Numbered from the stretch's first letter, positions 1-8,409 are shown. The stretch is 10,000 nucleotides of DNA from Chrysomallon squamiferum (GCA_012295275.1 CM022670.1:1135001-1145000); one strand, 5' to 3'. Notes: generated from the letters alone by a model not told the origin. Numbers and translations: made by a program.

Positions 1-145
1 GCAACATGAAAACAGCGGGAATCGTTCACATGACCACAGTAACACGGCAAACTGGCTGAGAAAACAGAAAATAAATTTCAGATCTGCATCACCTGTATGA
101 AGTTATACAGCGAATGTAATTGACTTAATTTATTCTACCGGAATG

Positions 146-190
146 TTTTTTTTTGTTTGTTTTTTTTTAAAAAGAAAGAAAGAAAGAAAG
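146..190. repeat. Poly-T then (AAAG)n
   Basis: T-rich runs separated by single G bases pass directly into AAAG repeats of about five units. Confidence 0.9.
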
Positions 191-1898
191 GAGAAAAAGG
201 CGGCTGGAAAAAATCCTGAAAATAGAAATTAAATATTTTATTATCAAGTACATTTAGTTTTCTTTGAAATATTAATTTGTCCCAGTCAGCATCGATTACA
301 GTGTGAAGTTTATTTTCATTTAATTGTTTACAAATGCAAGTTTAAATAAAAACATTCGGTTAATGTTTATGGCTTCCAGCTTTTCCACGCCCTGCCAAGG
401 AACAGGTTGTAACTCAGTGCTAGATATCTTCCATGTCAAGCAGCAGGTCGATAGCTCTAAACTCGCCAGGTGCTGATCTGGTTAATTCCCGGTAAGACAT
501 CACAAAATGAACATTTCTTCGTTTCATTCATTATCAGTCAGAATTTTCCTACATTCACTAATTTGCGGTGTTAAAACAGATTAAAAAATTTTGTTTTAAT
601 AACTTTATTACACGCACTGTCAACATGGAAATCAGTTCGTCATCAAAAAATCCACTGAATGTTTCCATCAGTAGCATTTAATCTTGTACGTGTACTTCAT
701 CCAAAAGTACATCAAAATTAAATTATTGTGAAGTGCTAGTCTTTAACACTGGTTGGAACGGGAAATTACCTAATAGATCACTAACGGGGAGAAAATCAAA
801 ATTGATCTCAATTGCTTTATTCTATCACCCATACTTTGGCCTTCTTAGAACTTTTTACTCACACGCTGATCTGTAAAATTTTACAGACGGAGCCGAATCG
901 TTAATTTAATACGCCTGGCGTTAATAATTAGTATTTTGTCTCAACTGTCTGGCTAGAACTGTTGTTGTCGTTGTCCAGACTGTGGCCGGCAGCAGCTCAA
1001 GGCTGTTGGTCCGCTTAACGACGCAGACCTGTTATTTCACACTGTTACAACGTGATGCTTAACGTCTGCGCCTTAAACCTGGATTTAGTGTTTTAAACTT
1101 AGACTCGTGTTGGGTTTCCTGACCTGATCTTTTTTTTTCTTCTTGATATCCAGGAAGAGGTTTCATGACATGCACTTGTCTTAAGATATGAACTTACAGC
1201 TAATACGTATGCGTTATAATAATCCATCCAGGTTATTTATATTTTCTCTTATTGTTAAATATACTGGAGACTAACGTTGGTGAAGTATGAAACTAATACA
1301 AGAGGAAGGCGAAGGCTGTCATTTCTCTTACTACGTGACAGAAAACACGACGAAAAGTTGCTGATAGAAACTGAGAGCTGTGCACAGGAAATGAGGTGGA
1401 GAGAAATGGTAAATTTGTCAATGATTTACTCATCATTGCTGAGCGGCTTGAAATCAGGGACACTCGTAAACAGTCTTCATCGTCTTCGTCACCCACAAAT
1501 GATATTTTTCTTTCCTTCTGTCTCTTGCAGCAAGCGAAAGAAATGCCTGTCTGTTATTTTACGTCATTTCCTTCCCGTGTGTTCGGGCAAAAACATTAAC
1601 CAGTTCGATTATTTGCATGGAATCATTTTTTTTTCTGTCATGAGCAAAATATAAAAACTTTCTAAACTAGTTTTAAAAAAAAATGTTTAGGCCTAAAATG
1701 TTCCGTGTTGACATCTACTGATTCCATCTGTTTAAACATCAGTTATAGATCGGCTTCTATGAAGAAACCATTGTATTCACGCCAGTGGAAAATGAGATCG
1801 AATTCCGTAATTTCAGTATCAGTTACATCTGTTATGTTCAGTATGAGATGTAAAGATATCTCCGACTTTTTTCCAATAATCCAGTCCTCTACATGGCA
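191..1898. other. Non-coding AT-rich stretch, no gene recognised
   Basis: This is presumed intron. Two locally GC-richer patches stand out. One at 369-527 has overlapping 35-residue open frames on both strands (plus 369-476, minus 527-420), neither recognised. The other at about 955-1075 has two copies of GCTTAACG (1013-1020, 1057-1064), next to CGCAGAC and its inverse GTCTGCG. A longer frame at 1277-1654 lacks an ATG until about 1391 and resembles nothing I know. A pyrimidine tract ending in CAG at 1511-1531 looks like a plus-strand acceptor without supporting coding sequence. Confidence 0.6.
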
Positions 1899-2126
1899 GC
1901 AATAGATACAAAGCTGTTTCTTTTTTCCAGCCAATATATAGAAGGTTTTGTTTTGGGTTTTTTTTTTTTCCAGTCGCTGACTATAAGATTGTTTTTTTCT
2001 TAGTCGCTGGCTTCAAAGCTGTTTTTTTTTTTTTCCAGTCGCTGACTATAAGATTGTTTTTTCTTAGTCGCTGGCTTCAAAGCTGTTTTTTTCCCCCAGT
2101 TGCTGACTCTAAGATTGTGTTTTCGA
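1899..2126 (+). repeat. Minisatellite of alternating ~30-bp half units with poly-T ends
   Basis: Two half units alternate. Type A is TCGCTGACTATAAGATTG followed by a T-run and TAG (1974-2003 and 2039-2067, decayed third copy 2100-2126). Type B is TCGCTGGCTTCAAAGCTG followed by a T-run and CAG (2004-2038 and 2068-2099). Diverged relatives precede at 1899-1930 and 1931-1973. The composite period is about 61-65 bases. Each half unit ends in a pyrimidine tract plus CAG or TAG, so each looks like a 3' splice acceptor on the plus strand. Confidence 0.85.
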
Positions 2127-3015
2127 AATGGGTTTATTACAAACATATTACAGTCTTGAACATTAATGGTATAAATTAGAATGTATTTAAAACAGGTGGT
2201 CACCAGCGGTTTTAAAACTTTACAAGCTTAGACTCTGTATTTAAAAATCTTATTCACCGACTTCATAAAAAAGTTAACTGATCAAATGCGATATCTCACT
2301 GTGTTAAGATTCTACATGTCAACACCTTTAACATGCAGAGTTAATCAAATTTTACAAGATCAGAGCCTTATTCACTGAGTTACAAAACCTTTATGCCAGA
2401 TTCCAGTATCGAACAACCACATACACTTAAAGCGGTAGTTAGTATCTTGAAATCGTATCATCAGCTCTAAATTCATCTTTGACCGGGGTTTAACCCGTAC
2501 AATTAACGATCTAAAGAAAATTAAGCTAAGGCAGTTTAAATTGTGTACAAGGCATTAGGTTTACTTAGTCAGCAGTATGATCATTTTCAATTACACTCTA
2601 TTTTTCCTAGTGGTCAAGGATTTCACGTCATTTTGTTTACATTGAACTGGTACTATTGTAAGGACAGATTCATCTTTTCACGAGTATAATTATACAAATT
2701 ATCTGTTAACAGAAAAAATAGTGATTGAAATCTCATGATGGAAGAGTTGCCAAATATTATTATTATTATTTTTTTTTTCAACATTTGCAGGATTCATGAA
2801 TAATAAATACCTTAAATAGATTTTTCTTAAGTGATTCGATAGCTAGTATGTTCAAAACACTGAAGTGATGCTATGATGTTTGAGGTTTCCAACGTATCAA
2901 GAAGGGAAATAAACTTGATTTAAATACACTTGAAGATATTTTAATATTAAAGGCCAGCAGGTATCAAATAGTGATGATGTGAGTAAGAAAACTTGTTTTC
3001 ACCTTATTGTTTATC
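2127..3015. other. Non-coding AT-rich stretch, nothing recognised
   Basis: This is presumed intron with no sizeable open frame. It contains a short (ATT)n plus T-run at 2756-2778. A plus-strand acceptor-like tract ends at TTTGCAG near 2790 with no open frame worth noting after it. Confidence 0.6.
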
Positions 3016-3051
<36 letters not shown>

Positions 3052-3056
3052 TAAAA

Positions 3057-3093
<37 letters not shown>

Positions 3094-3095
3094 AT
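3016..3095. repeat. (AAT)n followed by (AAAT)n microsatellite
   Basis: An uninterrupted AAT-type array of about 34 bases (3016-3049) runs into AAAT/AAATA repeats to about 3095. It faces a (TTA)n array at 3232-3269 that is its reverse complement. Confidence 0.95.
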
Positions 3096-3190
3096 CATTC
3101 GGGGTTGACAGAAAGGAAAAATAGGCGCCAAAGAAGATTTGATGTTGGCTTTCTCATAGTAGTATCAAATATCATTTCACTAACTTCAGT

Positions 3191-3228
3191 CATTATTATC
3201 TTCTTAATCGTTGTCATTATTATTATTG

Positions 3229-3269
<41 letters not shown>

Positions 3270-3300
3270 GTTATTATTGTTGTTGTTGTTACTGTTATTG
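3191..3300. repeat. (ATT)n/(GTT)n microsatellite
   Basis: Imperfect ATT repeats contain a pure 38-base TTA run (3232-3269) and then GTT-type variants. Translations of this array yield Ile, Leu or Val homopolymers and are not genes. Confidence 0.95.
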
Positions 3301-3772
3301 TCATGTGATTACATACAACAGTTTCTTTATAAGCATCATCATAAACTTACAGCACATATTACTACGTGTGATCAGCCAATTTTTGTGCACTGGCATGAAA
3401 GGGAATTAGCTTTATTAGATCACCTAAGAGGATTGAAACTGCGACCAGTAACAGCTTATGCCTGCACACAACAAAGAAGTATATATCCGCTTGAAAATGA
3501 TTTCGAATTCACGTATCTGACGAATTCCGCGAGATATAAACGATAGCGAGATAGTGCTGATTCGGGATAAAGATTAATGTAGATTTAATTTGACGGTTTT
3601 GTCTCGGGGTGAATCTCTGGTCAGAAACTTTCCTTCGAACAAGCTGAGGACAATTTGACAGATTAATGTAAACAGATTTGCTTGATCTGCGTGGTGAAAA
3701 TGTGACATAAGTCAGAGGCGGAACCAAAATTTCATAAATGGGCAGAGCTTCATCTTTGTGACGGAATATAAC
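3301..3772. other. Unique sequence between microsatellites, no gene recognised
   Basis: An open plus-strand frame runs from the ATT array to about 3543 and is moderately rich in polar residues. It has no ATG outside the repeat and no recognised motif. Between 3430 and 3465 the minus strand faintly recalls a tRNA TΨC/B-box region (GTTTCAATCC), but no A box or cloverleaf is evident. Confidence 0.5.
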
Positions 3773-3832
3773 TATATCTGTATCTGTGTGTATGTGTATG
3801 TGTATGTGTGTATGTGCATGTGTATGTGTATA
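3773..3832. repeat. (TGTATG)n/(TG)n microsatellite
   Basis: Alternating TG, TATG and TGTATG units directly precede copy 1 of the dispersed repeat. Confidence 0.9.
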
Positions 3833-3835
3833 TGA

Positions 3836-3959
3836 TTGTGCTTGTCTCTGTATATGTACGTATTTATTTGTATTAAATAAAAAATAGTGATTGACAAACA
3901 GAGTGGATTACTAATAACATCTGCAATTTCTCCTCCACAGTACAGGATCAAAACAAAAT
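3836..3959. repeat. Dispersed ~125-bp repeat, copy 1
   Basis: This copy is close to identical (roughly 90 percent by eye, two bases net length difference) to 6352-6477. The shared stretch starts TTGTGCTTGTCTCTGTATAT, includes TTGTATTAAATAAAAAATA and TGATTGACAAACAGAGTGGA, and ends CCACAGTACAGGATC then ACAAAAT. Both copies abut short GT/CA-type microsatellites. It is probably part of a non-autonomous mobile element, but no terminal repeats or target duplications are clear and I do not recognise the family. Confidence 0.8.
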
Positions 3960-4205
3960 TTGGACTCGTGGTTCTTGGTATGGTTTCAGAATCGGTTCTA
4001 ATCAAGAATCAGTTTGTGGTAGGTGAAAGATTGGTCGTCAAGATACACTCACTTGTACTTAGTGAAATCATTTTCAGTTTTTATTACTGGATTTCTCTGA
4101 TCTGTCGCAGTCTGGCGACATTTCAGCATTTGTCATCCTAATCAGTGAAGTTTATTTGATTCAGTACACGTAAACAAATCAAATATGGTAATTGTCTTTG
4201 TTTTT
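3960..4205. other. Short unique intronic stretch
   Basis: No gene is seen. A 9-bp inverted repeat (TATTTGATT at 4153-4161, AATCAAATA at 4177-4185) with a 15-base loop lies just before the long GA tract. Confidence 0.5.
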
Positions 4206-4376
<171 letters not shown>

Positions 4377-5385
4377 AACAAAAAAAACTACCCTTTTTTT
4401 TTAATTATTAAATGTTCAAAACAAATATTTGGTGGACATAACATTATTTAACAGAAGAGAATAACAAACATGGATTTTCTCACCACTAGAACCAAGTGTA
4501 AATGAAAGAAAATCCAACTCATTATATTAACAGTTACAAGTGTCAAACGTCTGATTTCTCTGTGTAACTGACAGAAAAGAAAACGTCTGCGGCCAATACA
4601 CTTTCATACATAAAGAAAAAAAAAATCAAAACCTTTGATACACGGGCCATGGGGAAAACGTGGAGAAAAAAACAAAACAGAGCCAGCAACAATGAAACAA
4701 GAGAAGGGTCGATCCTGCTACCTTCCATCACAAGCGAAAGTTTTAACCACAGATCTACAGCATTCACCCTTTTACTAAGCACACACCAAACACCAAATGT
4801 GTGTCTAGAAATAATAATACCCAGCTTGGTGCGATAACTAACTCTGTAAATTATTTTTTTCTCACTAAGTTTCATGCTGAGCTTTTTCGCTCTGGAATTC
4901 TTTTAACCAGGTACAAATGTGGTACCGTGGAGATGAGAAATACCAGATCAAATGTCGAAGTAGGATAAAAACGGTGTACATGTATTTTTATAAACCACAT
5001 ACAAACATGTTCTTTCATATGAAGAGTTGAAGAGTTGAAGAGGATAACAGTTGGCAAACAGGAGTAACAGAAATAATGTCTTCTGTAGCATTGTTTAGAG
5101 TGATCGGCATAAAATCTATCTTTCTCTATTATCAGAGCAATAAGAATACTACCAGGCCATGTACAGGGATTCAGTCTTCTCGGGTTATTAATTCGTTTTC
5201 GTATTTAGTTATGCAGCTAAATATGGTGTAATTCAGTATTTTATGAAAGTGATGAATTTAAAAAGTATTTTGGTGTAAAAACTTCATGATTATTCTTATA
5301 AGAAAACTAAGATTCAAAGCTAAAATAACACTTAGAGTCTGATTGCAGTTGGAATGATTAATTCATTCCTTTCTGCCTGCCAGTA
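4377..5385. other. Non-coding stretch, no gene recognised
   Basis: This is presumed intron. A minus-strand frame from an ATG at 4875 to 4543 (110 codons) is hydrophobic and Phe-rich because of T/A runs and matches no family I know. A short GAAGAGTT tandem lies near 5021-5040. Confidence 0.55.
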
Positions 5386-5500
5386 CATATGTTTGTATAT
5401 CTGTTTGTCTGTACATACTTATGTACATGTGTATATATGTGTGTATGTAGATGATAATGTATGTTTGTCTGAAGGTGTGTATGGATATGTCTGTTTGTTT
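5386..5500. repeat. Degenerate (TATG)n/(TGTTTG)n microsatellite
   Basis: Irregular TATG, TGTA and TGTTTG repeats. They include a perfect 8-bp inverted repeat TGTACATA-CT-TATGTACA at 5410-5427. Confidence 0.75.
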
Positions 5501-6248
5501 GATATTTATTAAGACAGCTGAATTATATTAAGAATAAATCTACAGACACCTGGTATTATCATGTAAGTTCCAACCGCGTGTTTGAGGTCAAGGTCATTAA
5601 ATCGTATTCAGTTAAGAAAATTAAATTCACTGCAACACAAACGAAACCAGACCAAGAAACATGATTTATTTCTACGTAAAGCGAATCCCTGGTAGCTAGC
5701 ACAAATTAACCCAGTCTGAAATGACACTATGTGTAGAAGAAGACGGAAATTTTATATCTAGAAGTTCATCGACCATTTTAGGTATACTGTTGTTTGACCG
5801 GATGCCGTACAATGATCCACACGATCATGTGAACGGTCAGCATGAATCACGAAATGAACTGAAGAGGACTGTACACGATACACCACAAATAAACCCAGCA
5901 GTGTTAAATGTTATCCAGATCTTGTGAATCTTTTGAAAATGAAACAGAACATTTTGTATTAAAGTCTATCTTACATATTATATATAAACAACAGTTTATA
6001 AATCTTAAAGTTTTGAAATCTTTAAGTTCACGTCCAGTGATTTATCTACTTATCTTTTTCCAGTTTCTTACCAGACTTAAAAAAATAAATAATAAAGTTG
6101 AACCACGACATAACAGGGGGAAAAAAAAAGGATAGAAAAAAGAAATATATTCTATGTTAACATAACCATGTTATTAAAAAGATACATACATAAAAAACCA
6201 GACAAATGGAAAGAAAGATGGGAAGGTGAAAAGACCGCTGCAGAAAGG
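5501..6248. other. Non-coding stretch, no gene recognised
   Basis: Presumed intron. Apart from the DR0 motif I see no structured feature. Small open frames at 5720-5927 and 5908-6135 show no recognisable domain and the second is Lys/Asn-rich as expected of AT-rich DNA. Confidence 0.55.
5585..5596 (+). promoter_or_regulatory. Perfect DR0 nuclear-receptor element
   Basis: Two AGGTCA half-sites abut with no spacer. The overlapping TCAAGGTCA (5588-5596) is the extended half-site known for FTZ-F1/SF-1 and ERR receptors, and DR0 is the preferred site of GCNF/NR6A. It would be intronic to the receptor gene. Occupancy is unknown. Confidence 0.4.
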
Positions 6249-6276
6249 CAGCTATTTAGATCTCGATAAATAGCTG
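6249..6276. repeat. 10-bp perfect inverted repeat (hairpin)
   Basis: CAGCTATTTA (6249-6258) and TAAATAGCTG (6267-6276) pair perfectly around an 8-base loop, directly beside the (GA)n tract at 6277-6295 and 75 bases before copy 2 of the dispersed repeat. It could mark the end of a mobile element. Confidence 0.7.
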
Positions 6277-6351
6277 GAGAGAGAGAGAGAGAGAAACAAT
6301 GATAAAAAGAAAATTAGAGTGAGAGACACACATATGTGTATCTGCATGTGT

Positions 6352-6477
6352 TTGTGCTTGTCTCTGTATATGTACATGTTTATTTGTATTAAATAAAAAA
6401 TACTGATTGACAAACAGAGTGGACCGATAAACAAACATCTGCAATTTCTTCTCCACAGTACAGGATCTGAACAAAAT
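6352..6477. repeat. Dispersed ~125-bp repeat, copy 2
   Basis: This is the second, same-orientation copy of the repeat at 3836-3959. The least conserved part is the middle (6424-6436), where small indels occur. It lies between a short (GA)n tract at 6277-6295 and the very long (GA)n tract beginning at 6506, and an ACAT/ACAC run follows directly at 6480-6503. Confidence 0.8.
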
Positions 6478-6479
6478 AT

Positions 6480-6650
<171 letters not shown>

Positions 6651-6766
6651 GTTATATTTTGAAAATATGTAATTCAGTTGAACACTAAGTTTAATGTTGA
6701 ATGTTCGTTGAAAATATTAGTTTTATAGTACACTGTGTTTATGGATGAAAGATGTTTAACAACGTT

Positions 6767-6896
6767 TACTACTACTATTACTACTACTACTACTATTACT
6801 CCTACTACAATTACTGTTACTACATAATAATAATAACAAATAATAATAATAATAATAATTGATGATAAGGATAATGATAATAAATAATAATAATGG
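6767..6896. repeat. (TAC)n then (TAA)n/(TGA)n microsatellite
   Basis: TAC repeats with TAT and TCC variants (6767-6822) pass into TAA/ATG-type repeats up to about 6896, next to the start of the tandem array. Confidence 0.9.
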
Positions 6897-7108
6897 TTAA
6901 GTAACGAGATAGTAAATATGAATATAAAATATCTCGATATAATCAAGATTTTACATAGTTGATTAGTTATTCAAGTAAACAGACATTTTGAAAATATCGA
7001 ATCATATTAATTGTTTAGAATAATCTATGGATGTACAAGTTAATAAACATGGTTGATTAGTATTACAGGTGAACAGCCTACCTTGAGAATAATGAATAAT
7101 AATATAAA

Positions 7109-7190
7109 TATTATATATATATATATATGTATGTCTGTATGTATGTATGTATGTGTGTGTGTATATATGTCCGTATGTATGGATGGATAT
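7109..7190. repeat. (AT)n then (GTAT)n/(GT)n microsatellite
   Basis: An AT run followed by GTAT, GT and GGAT units, embedded within the second unit of the degenerate tandem array. Confidence 0.92.
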
Positions 7191-7360
7191 AAACATTACT
7201 TACAATGGTTGATTAATAATACATATAAACACCTTAAAAATATCGTATCACTGTATATAGTTATAAATGTTGTATATGAAGTAATATATGAAGATGATAA
7301 ACAGATGATTCTACCGAAGAGAAACATTAGTTCAATACGAAACAGTCTCATACCAAACAT

Positions 7361-7450
7361 TAATAAAATAAATAAAATAAAATAGATTAAATAAATAAAT
7401 AAACAATAATAATAATAATTATTATTATTATGTGAAAAAAAAAAAAAAAA
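7361..7450. repeat. (AAAT)n, (AAT)n/(ATT)n palindrome and A16
   Basis: AAAT repeats lead to a perfect 26-bp palindrome of AAT and ATT units (7406-7431, centre between 7418 and 7419), then a run of 16 A (7435-7450). It lies inside the third unit of the tandem array and explains that unit's length. Confidence 0.92.
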
Positions 7451-7833
7451 TAACCAGTATTAAAAATATGGCTGAGTTATTAATTATACAGGTAAGTACA
7501 TACCTTCCTTCAAAGAATCAAATTATAATAATTATACATAACTATGCATTATTTAAAGTGATAGATTAATAATACAAATAAACTTAAAAATTAATATACA
7601 CAGCATTTAGGGTTTTTGGGTTGTTTTTTTTTGGATACTAAAAACATTTAACTTGATTATTTAGTAAAACAGGTAAATATTTATGGGTATATGTGATACA
7701 CATTTATCGATATAAATAATATTTAACTTCATTACTTAGTAAGACACGCACATTTCTTAACTTGAATTTAAAAAATGCACACATCCGTATAAATAATATT
7801 AATTAATAAATAACAATACAGGTAAAAAACACA

Positions 7834-7843
7834 ACTTACCTTG
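7834..7843 (-). other. 5' splice donor of the GPCR exon
   Basis: On the minus strand the coding sequence runs into CAA G|GTAAGT. The last exon base is 7840 and the intron GT is at 7839-7838. This is a near-perfect U1 match and leaves the reading frame in phase 1 (one base of codon 148 in this exon). From memory, vertebrate CCK receptor genes also have an intron between the TM2 and TM3 coding parts, which fits. Reading past it gives only a few more residues without receptor character before a stop. Confidence 0.88.
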
Positions 7844-8281
7844 AAAATATCTAATCATAATGCACATTGTTTCTCCGAAGATGAAGTTTTTCAGGAGGAG
7901 GGGGATGAGGGTGAAGGGCATACAGAAGACGGCAAGGAGGAGGTCGCTGAGGGAGAGGTTGAGGAGGAACACGTTGGTCACTGTCCTCATCTTCTTGTTC
8001 TGGATGATGGTGATGATGACGAGGATGTTTCCGACAAGCGACAAGAGAAAAATTACGACGTACATGGGAATCTGAATGTCCATGCCCATTTCTCGGGACG
8101 TTCCGCTTTTTGTTACATTGTCTGTCGTGTTCAAAGCCGACGACGACGTCATTGTCGTGATCACATCAGTCTTGAAGAAGACGCTGATGACGTCCGTCGT
8201 GTTGACGGCGAAGTTGCACGCAGTTGTTGATGTATCGTTCGCTGTCGTGTTTCCGCAGCTCACGTTATATCGTTCTGCCAT
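7840..8281 (-). CDS. CCK/gastrin/sulfakinin receptor-like GPCR, first coding exon (partial)
   Basis: This exon encodes the first 147 residues of a seven-helix plasma-membrane receptor. CCK/sulfakinin receptors bind sulfated C-terminally amidated peptides and usually signal through Gq and calcium in feeding and digestion; that role is inferred from the family. The ATG at 8281-8279 has a strong context (ACAATGG) and an in-frame TAA two codons upstream at 8287-8285. Residues 1-70 are an extracellular tail with six N-glycosylation sequons (N6, N11, N15, N27, N51, N55). TM1 is about 72-93 with Gly84-Asn85 (N1.50). The first intracellular loop reads NKKMRTVTN (95-103). TM2 is about 103-126 with Asp113 (D2.50), followed by CMPF (120-123). 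NFIFG (132-136) lies in extracellular loop 1, and Cys140 is the TM3 disulfide cysteine. NKxMRTVTN, FCMPF and xFIFG together match CCK receptors better than orexin, QRFP or neuropeptide Y receptors. The exon is clearly richer in GC than its flanks. Residues after Gln147 are cut by the intron. I am sure it is a GPCR and fairly sure of the CCKR subfamily. Confidence 0.9.
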
Positions 8282-8340
8282 TGTTTAGAATCAAACGTTA
8301 TTTTTACTTTCCAACATGAAAATGTGAATGATTCCTTTAA
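8282..8340 (-). promoter_or_regulatory. 5' UTR adjoining the start codon, with possible UTR intron acceptor
   Basis: The sequence just upstream of the start codon is AT-rich with an in-frame stop at 8287-8285, so translation must start at 8281 or inside the exon. On the minus strand a pyrimidine-rich stretch of about 8355-8337 ends in TTAAAG, and the AG at 8336-8335 could be a 3' splice site for an upstream non-coding exon. The tract is mediocre and the base before AG is unfavourable, so an unspliced 5' UTR is equally possible. Confidence 0.35.
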
Positions 8341-8373
8341 GAAAGAAACAGAAAATTGGTTCAGTTTATATTC

Positions 8374-8409
8374 TACTGAAAGTCCTACTGAAAGTCCTAA
8401 TGCAAGTCA
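8374..8409. repeat. 12-bp tandem repeat, three copies
   Basis: TACTGAAAGTCC occurs twice exactly (8374-8385, 8386-8397) and once with changes (8398-8409), just upstream of the receptor exon. Confidence 0.85.

Larger units (their letters stand above)
6895..7860 (-). repeat. Degenerate tandem array that includes the exon-intron boundary
   Basis: About eight diverged units begin near 6955, 7049, 7205, 7468, 7559, 7649, 7724 and 7797, with a possible ninth near 6895. On the plus strand each starts with a block like GTTGATTANTAATACAGGTAAACA. Several follow it with a block like TACCTTGAAAATATCNAATCATA. Unit lengths run from about 70 to 260 bases, the long ones carrying inserted microsatellites. 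In the last unit the second block is the real splice donor plus the final codons of the receptor exon. Earlier second blocks near 6985-7009, 7079-7100, 7231-7256 and 7501-7530 are decayed copies of that boundary. Confidence 0.7.

Noticed and set aside
1277-1654. Plus-strand open frame of 125 codons
   Set aside because: It opens on a TTG codon with the first ATG only near 1391, has no recognised domain, and a frame of this length is not surprising in 10 kb.
2770-2790. Plus-strand polypyrimidine tract ending TTTGCAG
   Set aside because: It looks like an acceptor but no open frame of note follows and the known gene is on the other strand.
3430-3470. Possible tRNA-derived SINE B box (minus strand GTTTCAATCC)
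   Set aside because: The match has an extra T relative to the B-box consensus, and no A box, cloverleaf or second copy is visible.
3211-3546. Plus-strand open frame beginning in poly-Leu
   Set aside because: The start and first third are the ATT microsatellite; the remainder shows no recognisable motif and has no start of its own.
4543-4875. Minus-strand ATG open frame of 110 codons with a hydrophobic stretch
   Set aside because: The Phe-rich hydrophobicity comes from A/T runs, no family resemblance, and it does not match receptor TM3 onward.
5720-5927. 68-codon plus-strand ATG open frame
   Set aside because: Length is within chance, no domain or repeat homology seen, and it lies in the presumed intron on the opposite strand.
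7841-8230. 129-codon acidic open frame antisense to the receptor exon
   Set aside because: It is the complement of a well-supported GPCR exon; its Glu/Asp-rich composition follows from the Leu/Val-rich sense codons.
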